64,000 bases of DNA from Xanthobacter aminoxidans (lineage in GTDB: Bacteria > Pseudomonadota > Alphaproteobacteria > Rhizobiales > Xanthobacteraceae): NCBI RefSeq assembly GCF_023571765.1, contig NZ_JAMJXC010000003.1:186001-250000 (forward strand). Reading direction: 5' to 3'. Made by a program: the position numbers and the translations under genes. Positions 48,364 through 57,189 of the stretch are shown here, one piece after another. The notes under the pieces were generated by a model, which had not been told where the DNA came from, did not search any database, and saw nothing but the letters and a program-made list of their open reading frames with translations. Position 1 is the first letter of the stretch. The number at the start of each line of letters is the position of its first letter.

Positions 48364-48654
48364 ATGGCGAAAGTTTCCAAGATCAAGGCGGCGCTGACGG
48401 GCGCTGCTGTTGCGGGTCTGGTCCTCGGAGCGGTCATGCCGTCGCAGGCCGCTGGCCTGTGGGGTGAGCGTTTTGCTGCTCTGCGCAGCAATGCCAACTT
48501 CCAGCCGGCCAATCGTTTCGGCGCCCAGGCTGCTTCCAATAGCTTTGGTGGCTGGAAGTGGTCGCTCATCCAGTATCGCGCTTACAAGTACGACCAGCGC
48601 ATCAGCAAGTTCCTCGGCCGTCCGGTTTCGCCGTTCTGCCGCTTCGGCTGCTGA
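48364..48654 (+). CDS. Small secreted protein of unknown function
   Basis: A 96-aa protein. A classical signal peptide (MAKVSKIKAALTGAAVAGLV, then LGAVMPSQAAG, cleaved after SQA) leaves a mature chain of about 66 residues that is basic and aromatic (FGGWKWSLIQYRAYKYDQR) and ends CRFGC, with two cysteines that could pair. ATG 48364 has GGAG 8 nt upstream; the frame is open to 48286. No family is recognised. It lies directly before the Wzz/kinase gene, in the same direction, with a structured element between them. Coding status is supported by the ribosome site and the clear signal peptide. Confidence 0.7.
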   Translation: MAKVSKIKAALTGAAVAGLVLGAVMPSQAAGLWGERFAALRSNANFQPANRFGAQAASNSFGGWKWSLIQYRAYKYDQRISKFLGRPVSPFCRFGC

Positions 48655-48674
48655 TCTGCCTTACAAGCCCAATC

Positions 48675-48750
48675 AAGTGGCCCACTTCCTGTGTTCCTTG
48701 ACCGTCACGATAGCGCTGGTCAGGGGATGCGTGAGGCGGGCCACTTTCGT
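48675..48750 (+). ncRNA. Structured element between the small secreted protein and the Wzz/kinase gene
   Basis: AAGTGGCCC (48675-48683) pairs perfectly with GGGCCACTT (48738-48746), enclosing TGACC / GGTCA (48699-48718), and is followed by TCGTTT. The arms could also fold locally (AAGTGG-C-CCACTT). It may be a terminator for the small gene or a leader/attenuator for the downstream polysaccharide operon. Confidence 0.4.
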
Positions 48751-48873
48751 TTGAAGCGCCCGGTCGCGCGGGTGTACACGGCAGGAATCCTTTCGGGGCG
48801 TCAGATTGCCGGGCTTTTGCTTGGGTGGTGCGTGTGCTTCGACTGCATCTGATGTTAGCGGGGCTTTAGCGGC

Positions 48874-51126
48874 ATGCTTCGTATCGACAAGTCTGGGCCG
48901 GGGAAGTCTCTGAATATCCAGACCGAGGGCGAACTCGATCTGGTCAATTTGCTTCAGGTGGTCCGTCGTCAGAAGTGGGTCATCGCAGCCGTCGCCGGCG
49001 CGGTAGCAAGTCTGGCGGCTCTCTATTGCTTTGTTGCAACGCCGCAATATACGGCAACCGCCGAGTTGCTGATCGACACGCAGCAGGCCCGTGGCTTGGA
49101 AGTCATGCCTCAGCTTACGGGCGTGATGGATTCCAGCGGCATCGACAGCCAGGTCCAGATTCTTCAGTCCGAGCGTATCGCCAAGGCGGTCATCAAGGAG
49201 CTGAAGCTCGTCGAGGCGAAGAAGAAGGAACTCGAAGAAAGCGCCAATTCGGTGTTTAACACCGTGGCTGGTTTCGTTGTTCCGTTTCTCGTCAGCAGCT
49301 CTCCTATGAGCGACTACGAGATCGAGCGCACTCAGATCATCGATTTCGGCAAGCGTCTGCGCGTCAAACGCGTTGGTCTGAGCTACGTTATCAGCATCGA
49401 ATACAAGGCGATCGACGCTGTCCTCTCGGCAGACGTGGCGAACCAGCTCGCCGAGGCGTACATCGTCGATCAGCTTGAGGCCAAGTACCAGGCGACCCGT
49501 CGCGCCAGTGTCTGGCTGCAGGATCGCATCGCCGAGCTGCGCGACCAGGCGCTTGCGGCCGACCGCGCGGTGCAGGACTTCAAAGCCAAGAACAACATCA
49601 TTGATACGCAGCGTGGCCTCATTTCCGATCAGCAGCTGTCGGAACTGAACACGCAGCTGATCACGGCCAGGACCGCGGTGGCCGAGGCGCAGGCGCGTTA
49701 TGAGCGCGTCAACAACATCATCAAGCAGGGCGGCGTGACGGGCACGAGCGACGAAGTCGTGTCGGACGTGCTCAACAATCAGGTCATCAGCCTCCTGCGC
49801 ACCCAGTATCTCGACGCCGTGAAGCGCGAGGCGGACTGGTCCAAGCGCTACGGTCCGGATCATATCGCGGTCGTCAATCTCAATAACGAGATCAAGGGCC
49901 TTCAGCGCTCGCTCTTCACCGAGCTGTCGCGCATCGCCGAGACCTACAAATCCGATCTGGAAATCGCCCGCGCCCGCGAGGCAAGCCTTTCATCCAGCCT
50001 TGAGCAGCTGATGGTCCAGGCCAAGCTGACGGGGCAGGCGCAGGTTGAATTGCGTGAGCTCGAGAGCAACGCCCAGTCCTATCGCGCCCTTTACGACAAC
50101 TTCCTGCAGCGCTTCATGCAGGCCACCCAGCAGCAGTCCTTCCCGATCACCGAGGCGCGGCTCATCACTGATGCGTCCACCCCGCTTCGGGCCTCATCCC
50201 CGCGGACGACGCTTATCGTCGCCGGCGGCCTCTTTCTCGGACTGTTGATGGGCTTCGGCGTCGGCATGTGGCGCGAGCGCATGAACAGGACCTTCCGGCT
50301 GCCGGCGGATGTGGAGCGCTATCTGGGGCTCGACTGCCTCGGTGTGCTTCCGCTCCTGCCGTCTTCCGTCGCGACGCCGGTTCCGGCCGGGCAGAGCGCG
50401 TTCGACAGCTCGACCGGCATCATGCGCCAGGTTACCTCCGATCCGTTCTCGCGCTTCTCGGAGACGCTGCGCTCGGTGAAGGTTTCTGCAGACGTATCGA
50501 TCCACAGCCGCGCGGTGAAGGTCATCGGCATCGTCTCGACCTTGCCGAAGGAGGGCAAGTCCACCGTTTCCGCCAACTTCGCCCAGCTGATCGCCCATAG
50601 CGGCCAGCGTTGCGTGCTCATCGATGGCGACCTGCGCAATCCGACGCTGACACGGCGCCTCGCGCCGGGCCGCAGTGCGGGCCTGCTTGAGCTGGTCTTC
50701 GGTAAGGCGACGCTTGAGGAAGTGAGCATCGTCGACCGGATGACGGGTCTCCGCTTCATTCCGGCCGTGGTGCCGGGCGATATCGTCCACACCAACGAGA
50801 TTCTCGCTTCCGAGCAGATGGCGGCGGTGATCGATGCGCTGAAGCGGGATGTCGATTACATCGTCATCGATTTCCCGCCGCTTGCTCCGGTGGTCGACGT
50901 CATGGCATCGACGCATATCGTCGATGGCTATGTTTATGTGCTCGACTGGGGCTCATCCAACCGGGATCTCGTCGCCAATACGCTGCAGAACGCACCGACA
51001 GTCTACGAGAAGGTGCTTGGCTGCCTGCTGAACAAGGCTGACCTGAAGGCGCTTCGCAGCCTCGAGGATTACGGAAGCAAGTATTATTACCACAAATACT
51101 ACGCGAGCTATGGCCGAGAGTCCTGA
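48874..51126 (+). CDS. Exopolysaccharide copolymerase / bacterial tyrosine kinase (Wzz-BYK fusion, ExoP-like)
   Basis: A 750-aa inner-membrane protein controlling polysaccharide chain length. An N-terminal Wzz domain with TM1 (about 36-57, WVIAAVAGAVASLAALYCFV), a long periplasmic coiled-coil region and TM2 (about 445-466) is followed by a cytoplasmic BY-kinase. The kinase has Walker A IVSTLPKEGKSTVSANFAQL, Walker A' CVLIDGDLRNP and the Walker B-like YIVIDFPPLAPVVDV. The tail GSKYYYHKYYASYG is the tyrosine cluster that is autophosphorylated in this family. The next gene overlaps by 17 bp, so these are one operon. Confidence 0.93.
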   Translation: MLRIDKSGPGKSLNIQTEGELDLVNLLQVVRRQKWVIAAVAGAVASLAALYCFVATPQYTATAELLIDTQQARGLEVMPQLTGVMDSSGIDSQVQILQSERIAKAVIKELKLVEAKKKELEESANSVFNTVAGFVVPFLVSSSPMSDYEIERTQIIDFGKRLRVKRVGLSYVISIEYKAIDAVLSADVANQLAEAYIVDQLEAKYQATRRASVWLQDRIAELRDQALAADRAVQDFKAKNNIIDTQRGLISDQQLSELNTQLITARTAVAEAQARYERVNNIIKQGGVTGTSDEVVSDVLNNQVISLLRTQYLDAVKREADWSKRYGPDHIAVVNLNNEIKGLQRSLFTELSRIAETYKSDLEIARAREASLSSSLEQLMVQAKLTGQAQVELRELESNAQSYRALYDNFLQRFMQATQQQSFPITEARLITDASTPLRASSPRTTLIVAGGLFLGLLMGFGVGMWRERMNRTFRLPADVERYLGLDCLGVLPLLPSSVATPVPAGQSAFDSSTGIMRQVTSDPFSRFSETLRSVKVSADVSIHSRAVKVIGIVSTLPKEGKSTVSANFAQLIAHSGQRCVLIDGDLRNPTLTRRLAPGRSAGLLELVFGKATLEEVSIVDRMTGLRFIPAVVPGDIVHTNEILASEQMAAVIDALKRDVDYIVIDFPPLAPVVDVMASTHIVDGYVYVLDWGSSNRDLVANTLQNAPTVYEKVLGCLLNKADLKALRSLEDYGSKYYYHKYYASYGRES

Positions 51127-51979
51127 TCCGTCCCGGGGCGTCGGCGCGGCGTCCGGTACGCCGGTCGGCTCCGGCAACGACGGAAATGGCCGGGACGGTG
51201 GTCGGTCTCCCGGTCCGAGCAAGGCTGCGAAGGTCATGGCCCGCCTCGCCGGGCTCGCCATCGCAATCGGTGCGGTGATCTGGCTGTCGACCTCTACGGG
51301 CATCCGGCGCTTCGATTCAGGGCTGTTCCTGCGCCCTGTCGCCACCCGCATGATGGCCGGAGAGCCTTACGATCCGGATCTGATCGCGGCGATGGATCGC
51401 GACATGTCCGTGGTGCTTTCCGATCGTGTCTGCGATTATCAGGCGCTTCAAGACCTTGCGATCGTTCGCTCCGCGCTCGCCGAGACTGCGTTCCAGGCAG
51501 ATGATGCCGATCTCGCGGATACGCGGCTTACCGCAGCCGAGCAGGCGGCCAAGGCCAGCATTGTCTGCAGCCCGGGCTCGCCACGTGCCTGGACGATTTT
51601 GGCGTGGATCGAGCACATCCGGCACGAGGACACACCGCTGCTGCGGACGTATCTGCGACAGTCCTTTCGCTCCGGGCCCTATGAGGGGTGGCCCCTTCTC
51701 CGCCGCACGGAGATCCTTCTGGCGCTCTACCCAAAGCTCGATCAGAGCGAATTGGCGGATCTGAAGCAGTCGGTGAATTGGCTGGCCGTCAAGAACTTGT
51801 CCGAATACATTGGAGAACAATACGTTGCGGCCAAGCCGGAAGCGCGGCTGGCCCTGCGGGACATCCTCGCCGAGGCGCCGGAAAGGGTCCAGAAGCGGGC
51901 GGCGGAGATCATCCGCAACGGCGGCGAGGATATCGACCTCCCGGCGGTCGAACCTTTGGGGAGCCGGCCGTGGAAGTGA
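51110..51979 (+). CDS. Membrane-anchored protein of unknown function in the exopolysaccharide operon
   Basis: A 289-aa protein. A Gly/Ser-rich cytoplasmic stretch of about 40 residues is followed by one membrane helix (VMARLAGLAIAIGAVIWLST, about 43-62) and a helical extracytoplasmic part with Cys110 and Cys153. That part contains repeated helix pairs reminiscent of TPR-like folds (RLTAAEQAAKASIVCSPGSP, AWTILAWIEHIRHEDTPLLR), but no TPR consensus is met. It overlaps the kinase gene by 17 bp and the Wzy-like gene by 10 bp, so it is certainly translated with them. It probably assists polymerisation or export. No family recognised. Confidence 0.8.
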   Translation: MAESPDPSRGVGAASGTPVGSGNDGNGRDGGRSPGPSKAAKVMARLAGLAIAIGAVIWLSTSTGIRRFDSGLFLRPVATRMMAGEPYDPDLIAAMDRDMSVVLSDRVCDYQALQDLAIVRSALAETAFQADDADLADTRLTAAEQAAKASIVCSPGSPRAWTILAWIEHIRHEDTPLLRTYLRQSFRSGPYEGWPLLRRTEILLALYPKLDQSELADLKQSVNWLAVKNLSEYIGEQYVAAKPEARLALRDILAEAPERVQKRAAEIIRNGGEDIDLPAVEPLGSRPWK

Positions 51980-53466
51980 CCGCAGAGAAGCCGGCCGAAG
52001 CCCCGGCGGATACACGGGTTCGTCGGCGCCGCGCGCGAAGCCTCCCGGACCGCATCGGCTTCTGGTTCTTCCTGGCCATGGTGATCCTTGCCCCTGTGCC
52101 GGACGGATCGGTCGCGCTCCTTTGGATCCAGGTGTGGACGGGCTTCGCCACCGTCGCGGTGCTCCTCATCAGCTATCGTGATGTATCCCGCGGTGCCGCA
52201 CTCTTGCTGGGCGGCCTTCTCGTCGTCCTCGCGGCCTACGGTCTTGTGGCGTATCTCCAGTCCATCTCGCCGGGCCCGGCGCCGCTTGCCATGTGGTCGG
52301 AGGCGGGCAAGATTCTGGGCGTCGAGATTGCGCCCCTCTCCGGGTCGGTCCGGCACTCGCCGCTCCTCTTCCTCGGCCGGCCCCTGCTCGCGGCTCTGGT
52401 CTTGACGGCGGCTATCGTGATCGGCCCCGATCGGCAGCGGGCTGGGCAGGTGCTGCGGGCCATCGTCGGGGCCGCGTGCCTATACGGGTTCATCGGGTTT
52501 GTCGGCTTCGTCTCCGATTCCGACAGTCTCAGGCCCTACGACCAGGAAGGCGCGCTGACCACCTTCTTTCTGAACAAGAATACCTCGGCGATCTACCTAG
52601 GCTCGGCAGTCCTGATCGTGCTGGCCATGCTGCTCCCCAGTGCTCTTGCCGCGGCGCGGGAGAACAAGCCATTGTCGAGCCTCTTCCGCGGGGAAGGGAG
52701 CCGCAGACGCGTCATTGCAGCCGCCGCCGGTTTGTTCGTGCTCGTCCTCCTCCCGCTGACGCTCTCGCGCGCGGGGCTGATACTGACCGTCCTTGTGGGT
52801 CTGGGCGCTGTCGTATCCAAGCTTCGCCTGCGCAAGCGCGCATCCATCTGGAAGGTCGCGTTCGCGATCTTCGTTCTGTTCTCCCTCATCTACGGCCTGT
52901 CGGGTGGGGCCTGGCGCGAGCGTCAGATACGTATCGGCTTCGATACCTTGGGGCGCCTGGATGCCTATGGGATGATGCTCGGCGCAGTCGCGGAGCGTCC
53001 GCTCATCGGATACGGGCTCGGCAGTTTCGCCGAAAGCTTCCCGAAGTTTCGGACTGAGGATCTCGGGACTTCCGCGGTGTTCGACATCGGCCATAGCACG
53101 CCCGTCGAGTTGATCTTCGAGGGTGGGTATCCGCTTGCCTTCGTCGTCTTCGCCTATGTGCTGGCCTGCGGCGCCCTGCTGGTGCGGGGCGCGCTGCGCC
53201 GGCCCAATGATCCCTTCATCCTCGCCGGACTCCTCGTCGGCATCGCGGGCCTCGTGCACACGAGCTTCGACTTTCCGTTGCAGATTCCGGGCTTCCTCAT
53301 CATCTACCTTGCCGTCGTCGGCATGGCCCTGGGGCGCTCCTTCCTTCCGGCTGAGGAGCGCAAGGTGGTGAGGAAACGGATGTCGCGGCGTCCCGTCGGA
53401 TCGGCCGCCGCTGAGGCGCCGGTTGCCGGCCCAGCAGGCGGTCCCGAAGCAAGCCCTGCCAAGTGA
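51970..53466 (+). CDS. O-antigen ligase / Wzy-type polysaccharide polymerase
   Basis: A 498-aa integral membrane protein of the O-antigen ligase (Wzy_C) family with about ten to twelve helices. The periplasmic loop contains RLDAYGMMLGAVAERPLIGYG and HSTPVELIFEGGYP, the conserved region of this superfamily. In an exopolysaccharide operon it is most likely the polymerase joining repeat units rather than the lipid-A ligase. The start is GTG 51970, overlapping the stop of the preceding gene by 10 nt. The charged C-terminal tail of about 45 residues is cytoplasmic and low-complexity. Confidence 0.87.
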   Translation: MEVTAEKPAEAPADTRVRRRRARSLPDRIGFWFFLAMVILAPVPDGSVALLWIQVWTGFATVAVLLISYRDVSRGAALLLGGLLVVLAAYGLVAYLQSISPGPAPLAMWSEAGKILGVEIAPLSGSVRHSPLLFLGRPLLAALVLTAAIVIGPDRQRAGQVLRAIVGAACLYGFIGFVGFVSDSDSLRPYDQEGALTTFFLNKNTSAIYLGSAVLIVLAMLLPSALAAARENKPLSSLFRGEGSRRRVIAAAAGLFVLVLLPLTLSRAGLILTVLVGLGAVVSKLRLRKRASIWKVAFAIFVLFSLIYGLSGGAWRERQIRIGFDTLGRLDAYGMMLGAVAERPLIGYGLGSFAESFPKFRTEDLGTSAVFDIGHSTPVELIFEGGYPLAFVVFAYVLACGALLVRGALRRPNDPFILAGLLVGIAGLVHTSFDFPLQIPGFLIIYLAVVGMALGRSFLPAEERKVVRKRMSRRPVGSAAAEAPVAGPAGGPEASPAK

Positions 53467-53641
53467 CCTGAATTGCTGGTGATGGGACTTGGGGGCCGCG
53501 CCGGCTCAGGGCGCTGGCCCGAATGGATGGGTTTCCGTGCCGGTCGTGCGGCGCTCGCCACGGCCTTAGGCCCCGGTGCCAAAGCTCCCGCTGGCGGATG
53601 TCCAAACTCTCTCAGGTCCTAGAGCAGGCGGACGACACGTG

Positions 53642-54412
53642 ATGAACTGGCCCGCAGCAGGTTTCGGTGTGTTGGGCTTGCTTTGCCTGCTGCTCGCCGG
53701 GGCGCTCGCGACGGCGGTCATGGGCGCAAGGTCGTTTTTCCATGACAGATCCGAGCTTCGCCTCCGGCCCATCGATCCCGATCGGTTCGCCGAAGAGAAC
53801 GCAAGCCTGCCGGCGACCGGCCAGCCCCGTATCGTGATATTCGGCGATTCCCGCGCGCACCAGATTGCGGTGAGCGGGAAGGCTGCCGCTGACTGGCAGG
53901 TCGTCAACCGAGGCGTATCGGGGGAAAGCTCCGTCCAATCGGCCTACCGCTTCGAGAGCGACGTCATCGATCTCAAGCCGGAGGCGGTGATCATCGTCAC
54001 GGGGATCAACGATGTGGTGGCGGCCGCCAATCTTCCGGCCATGGAGCGGGCCGCGGTGGCCAACCTCAAGGCCAACCTGTCTCGGTTCGCCCTGGAGGTT
54101 TCTGCGTCCGGTGCGGGCGCCATCATGTCGACCATTGTTCGTCCGACGACGCCGAGGCTGATCCGCCGGCCGTTCTGGTCGGATCGGGTCTACGGGATCA
54201 TCGAAGAGGTGAACGCCCACATCCGCGGCCTCGCGTCGCGCGATGTGCTCGTCCTTGATGCAGACGCGATCCTGGTCGGGAACAAGGCAACCCTGCCGGC
54301 CCGGTTCGCGACCGACGAGATCCACCTGTCGAAAGAGGCGCACGACATTCTGGCGGTGCACCTCGACGAGATGCTGCGACACCGCCTGTCCGGCGCTGCC
54401 GCAGCGCGGTGA
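53642..54412 (+). CDS. Membrane-anchored SGNH/GDSL-family hydrolase
   Basis: A 256-aa protein with an N-terminal signal-anchor (AAGFGVLGLLCLLLAGALAT) and an extracytoplasmic SGNH hydrolase domain. Block I is IVIFGDSRAHQI (nucleophile Ser), block II is VNRGVSGESS (Gly), block III is IIVTGINDVV (Asn) and block V is TDEIHLSKEAH (Asp-His). It probably deacylates or transfers acyl groups on the polysaccharide made by this operon. The frame is open from 53576, but ATG 53642 begins the membrane anchor. It ends 12 bp before the convergent fpr stop. Confidence 0.85.
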   Translation: MNWPAAGFGVLGLLCLLLAGALATAVMGARSFFHDRSELRLRPIDPDRFAEENASLPATGQPRIVIFGDSRAHQIAVSGKAAADWQVVNRGVSGESSVQSAYRFESDVIDLKPEAVIIVTGINDVVAAANLPAMERAAVANLKANLSRFALEVSASGAGAIMSTIVRPTTPRLIRRPFWSDRVYGIIEEVNAHIRGLASRDVLVLDADAILVGNKATLPARFATDEIHLSKEAHDILAVHLDEMLRHRLSGAAAAR

Positions 54413-54424
54413 CGGGACCGGACG

Positions 54425-55198
54425 TCAGCGCTCCACGAACGCCTTCTCGATGACGTAGTGGCCGGGTGCTGACTGGCTGCCCTCGGTGAAGCCGCGGGAT
54501 TCCAGAAGCTCCACCACGTCCTTCAGCATTGCCGGGCTTCCGCAGAGCATCAGGCGGTCCTCTTCCGGCGACATGACCGGCATGCCGAGGTCGGCGAACA
54601 GCTTGCCCGAGGTGATGAGGTCCGTGATGCGGCCCTGGTTGCGGAAGGGTTCGCGGGTCACGGTCGGGTAGTAGACGAGCTTCGCCTTGACTTCCTCGCC
54701 GAGGATCTCGTCGTCAGGCAGGGTCTTGGTCAGGTACTCGTCATAGGCGAGTTCGGCCACCGTGCGTGTGCCATGAATGAGGATGACCTTCTCGAACCGG
54801 TCGTAGGCCTCCGGGTCCTTCACCACCGACAGGAAGGGCGCGAGGCCCGTGCCGGTTGAGAGTAGATAGAGCCGCTTGCCGGGCAGCAGGCTGTCCTGCA
54901 CGAGCGTGCCGGTAGGCTTGCGGCCGACGAGGATCTTGTCGCCCACCTTGAGGTGCTGGAGGCGGGAGGTGAGGGGGCCGTTCTGCACCTTGATGGAGAA
55001 GAACTGCAGCTCTTCCTCGTAGTTTGCGCTCGCCATGGAATAGGCGCGCAGCAGCGGCTTGCCGTCCACCCGAAGGCCGATCATGGTGAACTGGCCGTTG
55101 AGGAAGCGGAGGCCGGGATCGCGGGTGCAGGTGAAGGAGAAGAGGTTGTCGGTCCAGTGGTGGACGCTGGTGACGGTCTCTTCGTTGAAATTGCTCAT
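54425..55198 (-). CDS. fpr: Ferredoxin/flavodoxin--NADP+ reductase
   Basis: A 257-aa FAD enzyme of the bacterial FNR subclass, exchanging electrons between NADP(H) and ferredoxin or flavodoxin. The FAD-binding RAYSMASANYEEELQFFSIK is the RxYS motif, the pyrophosphate-binding stretch is LLSTGTGLAPFLSVV, and the NADP-binding end includes LMLCGSPAMLKDV and GHYVIEKAFVER. ATG 55198 (MSNFNEETVTSVHHWTDNLF) is the usual start in this family; the longer frame is rejected. It lies downstream of rmlA on the same strand, but its function is unrelated to sugar synthesis. Confidence 0.94.
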   Translation of the reverse strand: MSNFNEETVTSVHHWTDNLFSFTCTRDPGLRFLNGQFTMIGLRVDGKPLLRAYSMASANYEEELQFFSIKVQNGPLTSRLQHLKVGDKILVGRKPTGTLVQDSLLPGKRLYLLSTGTGLAPFLSVVKDPEAYDRFEKVILIHGTRTVAELAYDEYLTKTLPDDEILGEEVKAKLVYYPTVTREPFRNQGRITDLITSGKLFADLGMPVMSPEEDRLMLCGSPAMLKDVVELLESRGFTEGSQSAPGHYVIEKAFVER

Positions 55199-55357
55199 CT
55201 CGAAAGTCCGGTCTCGACAAAGGGCGGCGCGCCGGAACGGCGAGAACCCCGCAAAGCTCAAGGGAAGACGGCTCCCACCCTACAGGATGCGGCCGCGCTT
55301 CAAAAGTGCGGCGGGTGTCCGCAGGCCGCGCGGGCCCTCAACCGACCCGTCCCTTGG

Positions 55358-56230
55358 TCAGGCGGTGCCGGCGGCCACGCGCGCCAGATACTGGCCGTAG
55401 CTTGATTTGGCGAGGTCGTGCGCCCGCGCCTCCAGACCGGCCCGGTCGATGAAGCCGGCGCGGTAGGCTACTTCCTCGGGGGAGGAGATGCGCAGGCCCT
55501 GCCGCTTTTCCAGGATCTGGACGAACTGGGCAGCCTCCACAAGGGAATCCGGCGTACCGGTGTCGAGCCAGGCAAAGCCCCGGCCCATCATGGCCACGCG
55601 CAGCTCGCCGAGTTCGAGATAGGCCTTGTTGACGTCGGTGATCTCGATCTCGCCGCGCGGGGAGGGCGCGAGGTTCGCGGCGATGTCCACCACGCGGTTG
55701 TCGTAGAAATAAAGGCCCGTCACCGCGAGGTTGGATTTCGGAGCCTTCGGCTTCTCCTCCAGCGACAGAACCTTGCCGGAAGCGTCCATCTCGGCCACGC
55801 CATAGCGCTCGGGGTCCTGGACCGGATAGCCGAACACCGTGGCCCCCGTCTCCCGCCGCGCCGCGTCGGCCAGAAGCTCGGGCAGGCCATGGCCGAAGAA
55901 GAGGTTGTCGCCGAGCACCAGGGCCACGCGGTCGTTGCCCACGAACTCGCGGCCGACGATGAAGGCGTCGGCGAGGCCGCGCGGATGCTCCTGCACCGCA
56001 TAGGTGAGGTTGATGCCGAACTGGCTGCCGTCCTTCAGCAGCGCCTGGAACAGCGCGGCATCGTGCGGCGTGGTGATGATCAGGATGTCCCGGATGCCCG
56101 CCATCATCAGCGTGCAGAGGGGATAATAGATCATCGGCTTGTCGTAGACCGGCAGCAACTGCTTCGAGACGACGAGCGTGATGGGATGAAGCCGGGTGCC
56201 GGAACCGCCGGCCAGAATAATACCCTTCAC
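55358..56230 (-). CDS. rmlA: Glucose-1-phosphate thymidylyltransferase
   Basis: A 290-aa enzyme making dTDP-glucose, step 1 of dTDP-L-rhamnose synthesis. The nucleotide-binding motif is [20 protein letters not shown], with [28 protein letters not shown] and [13 protein letters not shown]. The start is GTG 56230, overlapping the rmlD stop as GTGA; the much longer open frame upstream is rmlD read in another frame. The length matches the family. Last gene of rmlCBDA. Confidence 0.95.
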   Translation of the reverse strand: MKGIILAGGSGTRLHPITLVVSKQLLPVYDKPMIYYPLCTLMMAGIRDILIITTPHDAALFQALLKDGSQFGINLTYAVQEHPRGLADAFIVGREFVGNDRVALVLGDNLFFGHGLPELLADAARRETGATVFGYPVQDPERYGVAEMDASGKVLSLEEKPKAPKSNLAVTGLYFYDNRVVDIAANLAPSPRGEIEITDVNKAYLELGELRVAMMGRGFAWLDTGTPDSLVEAAQFVQILEKRQGLRISSPEEVAYRAGFIDRAGLEARAHDLAKSSYGQYLARVAAGTA

Positions 56231-57189
56231 GATGCTTCCTCGGATTGCGGCGCGGGAATTGCGGATGAGGGGGAGGGCGCCTTCTCGGGCTCCGAAGCCT
56301 CCGGTTGGGGGGCTTTGGCGAGAAGCGCGTCCACCACCTCGCGGGCGCGCTGCTCCCACGGGGCGGCACGCACGCCAAAGGTGCGCTCGAACAGGTCGCT
56401 GGCCAGTTCCGAATTCTTCGGGCGGCTGGCGGGCGTGGGATAATCGGCCGTGGTGATGGGGGTCACCTCCGGCTTGCGGCCGGTGTGGGGTTCGGCCGCC
56501 GCCACGATGGCGCTGGCCAAGCCGTGCCACGTGGTCACGCCGCGCCCGGCGAAATGATAGGTGCCCCAGCGGGCATCGCCCTGGGCGGCCGCAAGCGCCG
56601 CGGCGAGCACCGCCTCGGCGAGGTCGCGCGTGGCGGTGGGGCAGCCGCGCTGGTCGGCCACCACCCGTAACTGGTCGCGCTCGCCGGCGAGGCGCAGCAT
56701 GGTTTTCAGGAAATTGTTGCCGTGGGCGCCGTAGACCCACGAGGTGCGCACGATCACATGGCGTTCGTGCGCGGCGCGCACCGCCGCCTCGCCGGCCGCC
56801 TTGGTGCGGCCGTAGACACCAAGCGGCGCCACCGGGTCCGCCTCCACATAGGCGCCGCGCTTGGTGCCGTCGAACACGTAGTCCGTGGAGACATGGATGA
56901 AGGGCGTGCGATAGCGGGCGCAGCGCTCGGCGATGAGGCCGGGCGCGAAGGCGTTGATGCGGGCTGCAAGGTCCGGCTTGCTCTCGGCCTTGTCTACGGC
57001 GGTGTAGGCCGCCGCATTGACTAGCGCATCCGGCCGCGCTGCCTCCAGCGCGCGGGCGACGGCGACCGGATCGGAAATGTCGAGGTCGGCATGGCCGAGG
57101 GCGATAAGATCGATCCCCCGCTCACCGGCCAGCGCGATGGTTTCGCGCCCGAGCTGCCCCCCGGCACCGAACAGAAGAATGCGCGTCAA
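56227..57189 (-). CDS. rmlD: dTDP-4-dehydrorhamnose reductase
   Basis: A 320-aa SDR enzyme that reduces dTDP-4-keto-L-rhamnose with NADPH in the last step to dTDP-L-rhamnose. The cofactor motif is [20 protein letters not shown], the catalytic Thr/Tyr/Lys are in [15 protein letters not shown] and [10 protein letters not shown], and [15 protein letters not shown] is typical. The start is TTG 57189 (TTGA overlap with the rmlB stop), since it places the Rossmann strand at the N-terminus. The C-terminus has an extra Pro/Ala/Glu-rich tail of about 30 residues not found in most RmlD proteins. Confidence 0.93.
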   Translation of the reverse strand: MTRILLFGAGGQLGRETIALAGERGIDLIALGHADLDISDPVAVARALEAARPDALVNAAAYTAVDKAESKPDLAARINAFAPGLIAERCARYRTPFIHVSTDYVFDGTKRGAYVEADPVAPLGVYGRTKAAGEAAVRAAHERHVIVRTSWVYGAHGNNFLKTMLRLAGERDQLRVVADQRGCPTATRDLAEAVLAAALAAAQGDARWGTYHFAGRGVTTWHGLASAIVAAAEPHTGRKPEVTPITTADYPTPASRPKNSELASDLFERTFGVRAAPWEQRAREVVDALLAKAPQPEASEPEKAPSPSSAIPAPQSEEAS

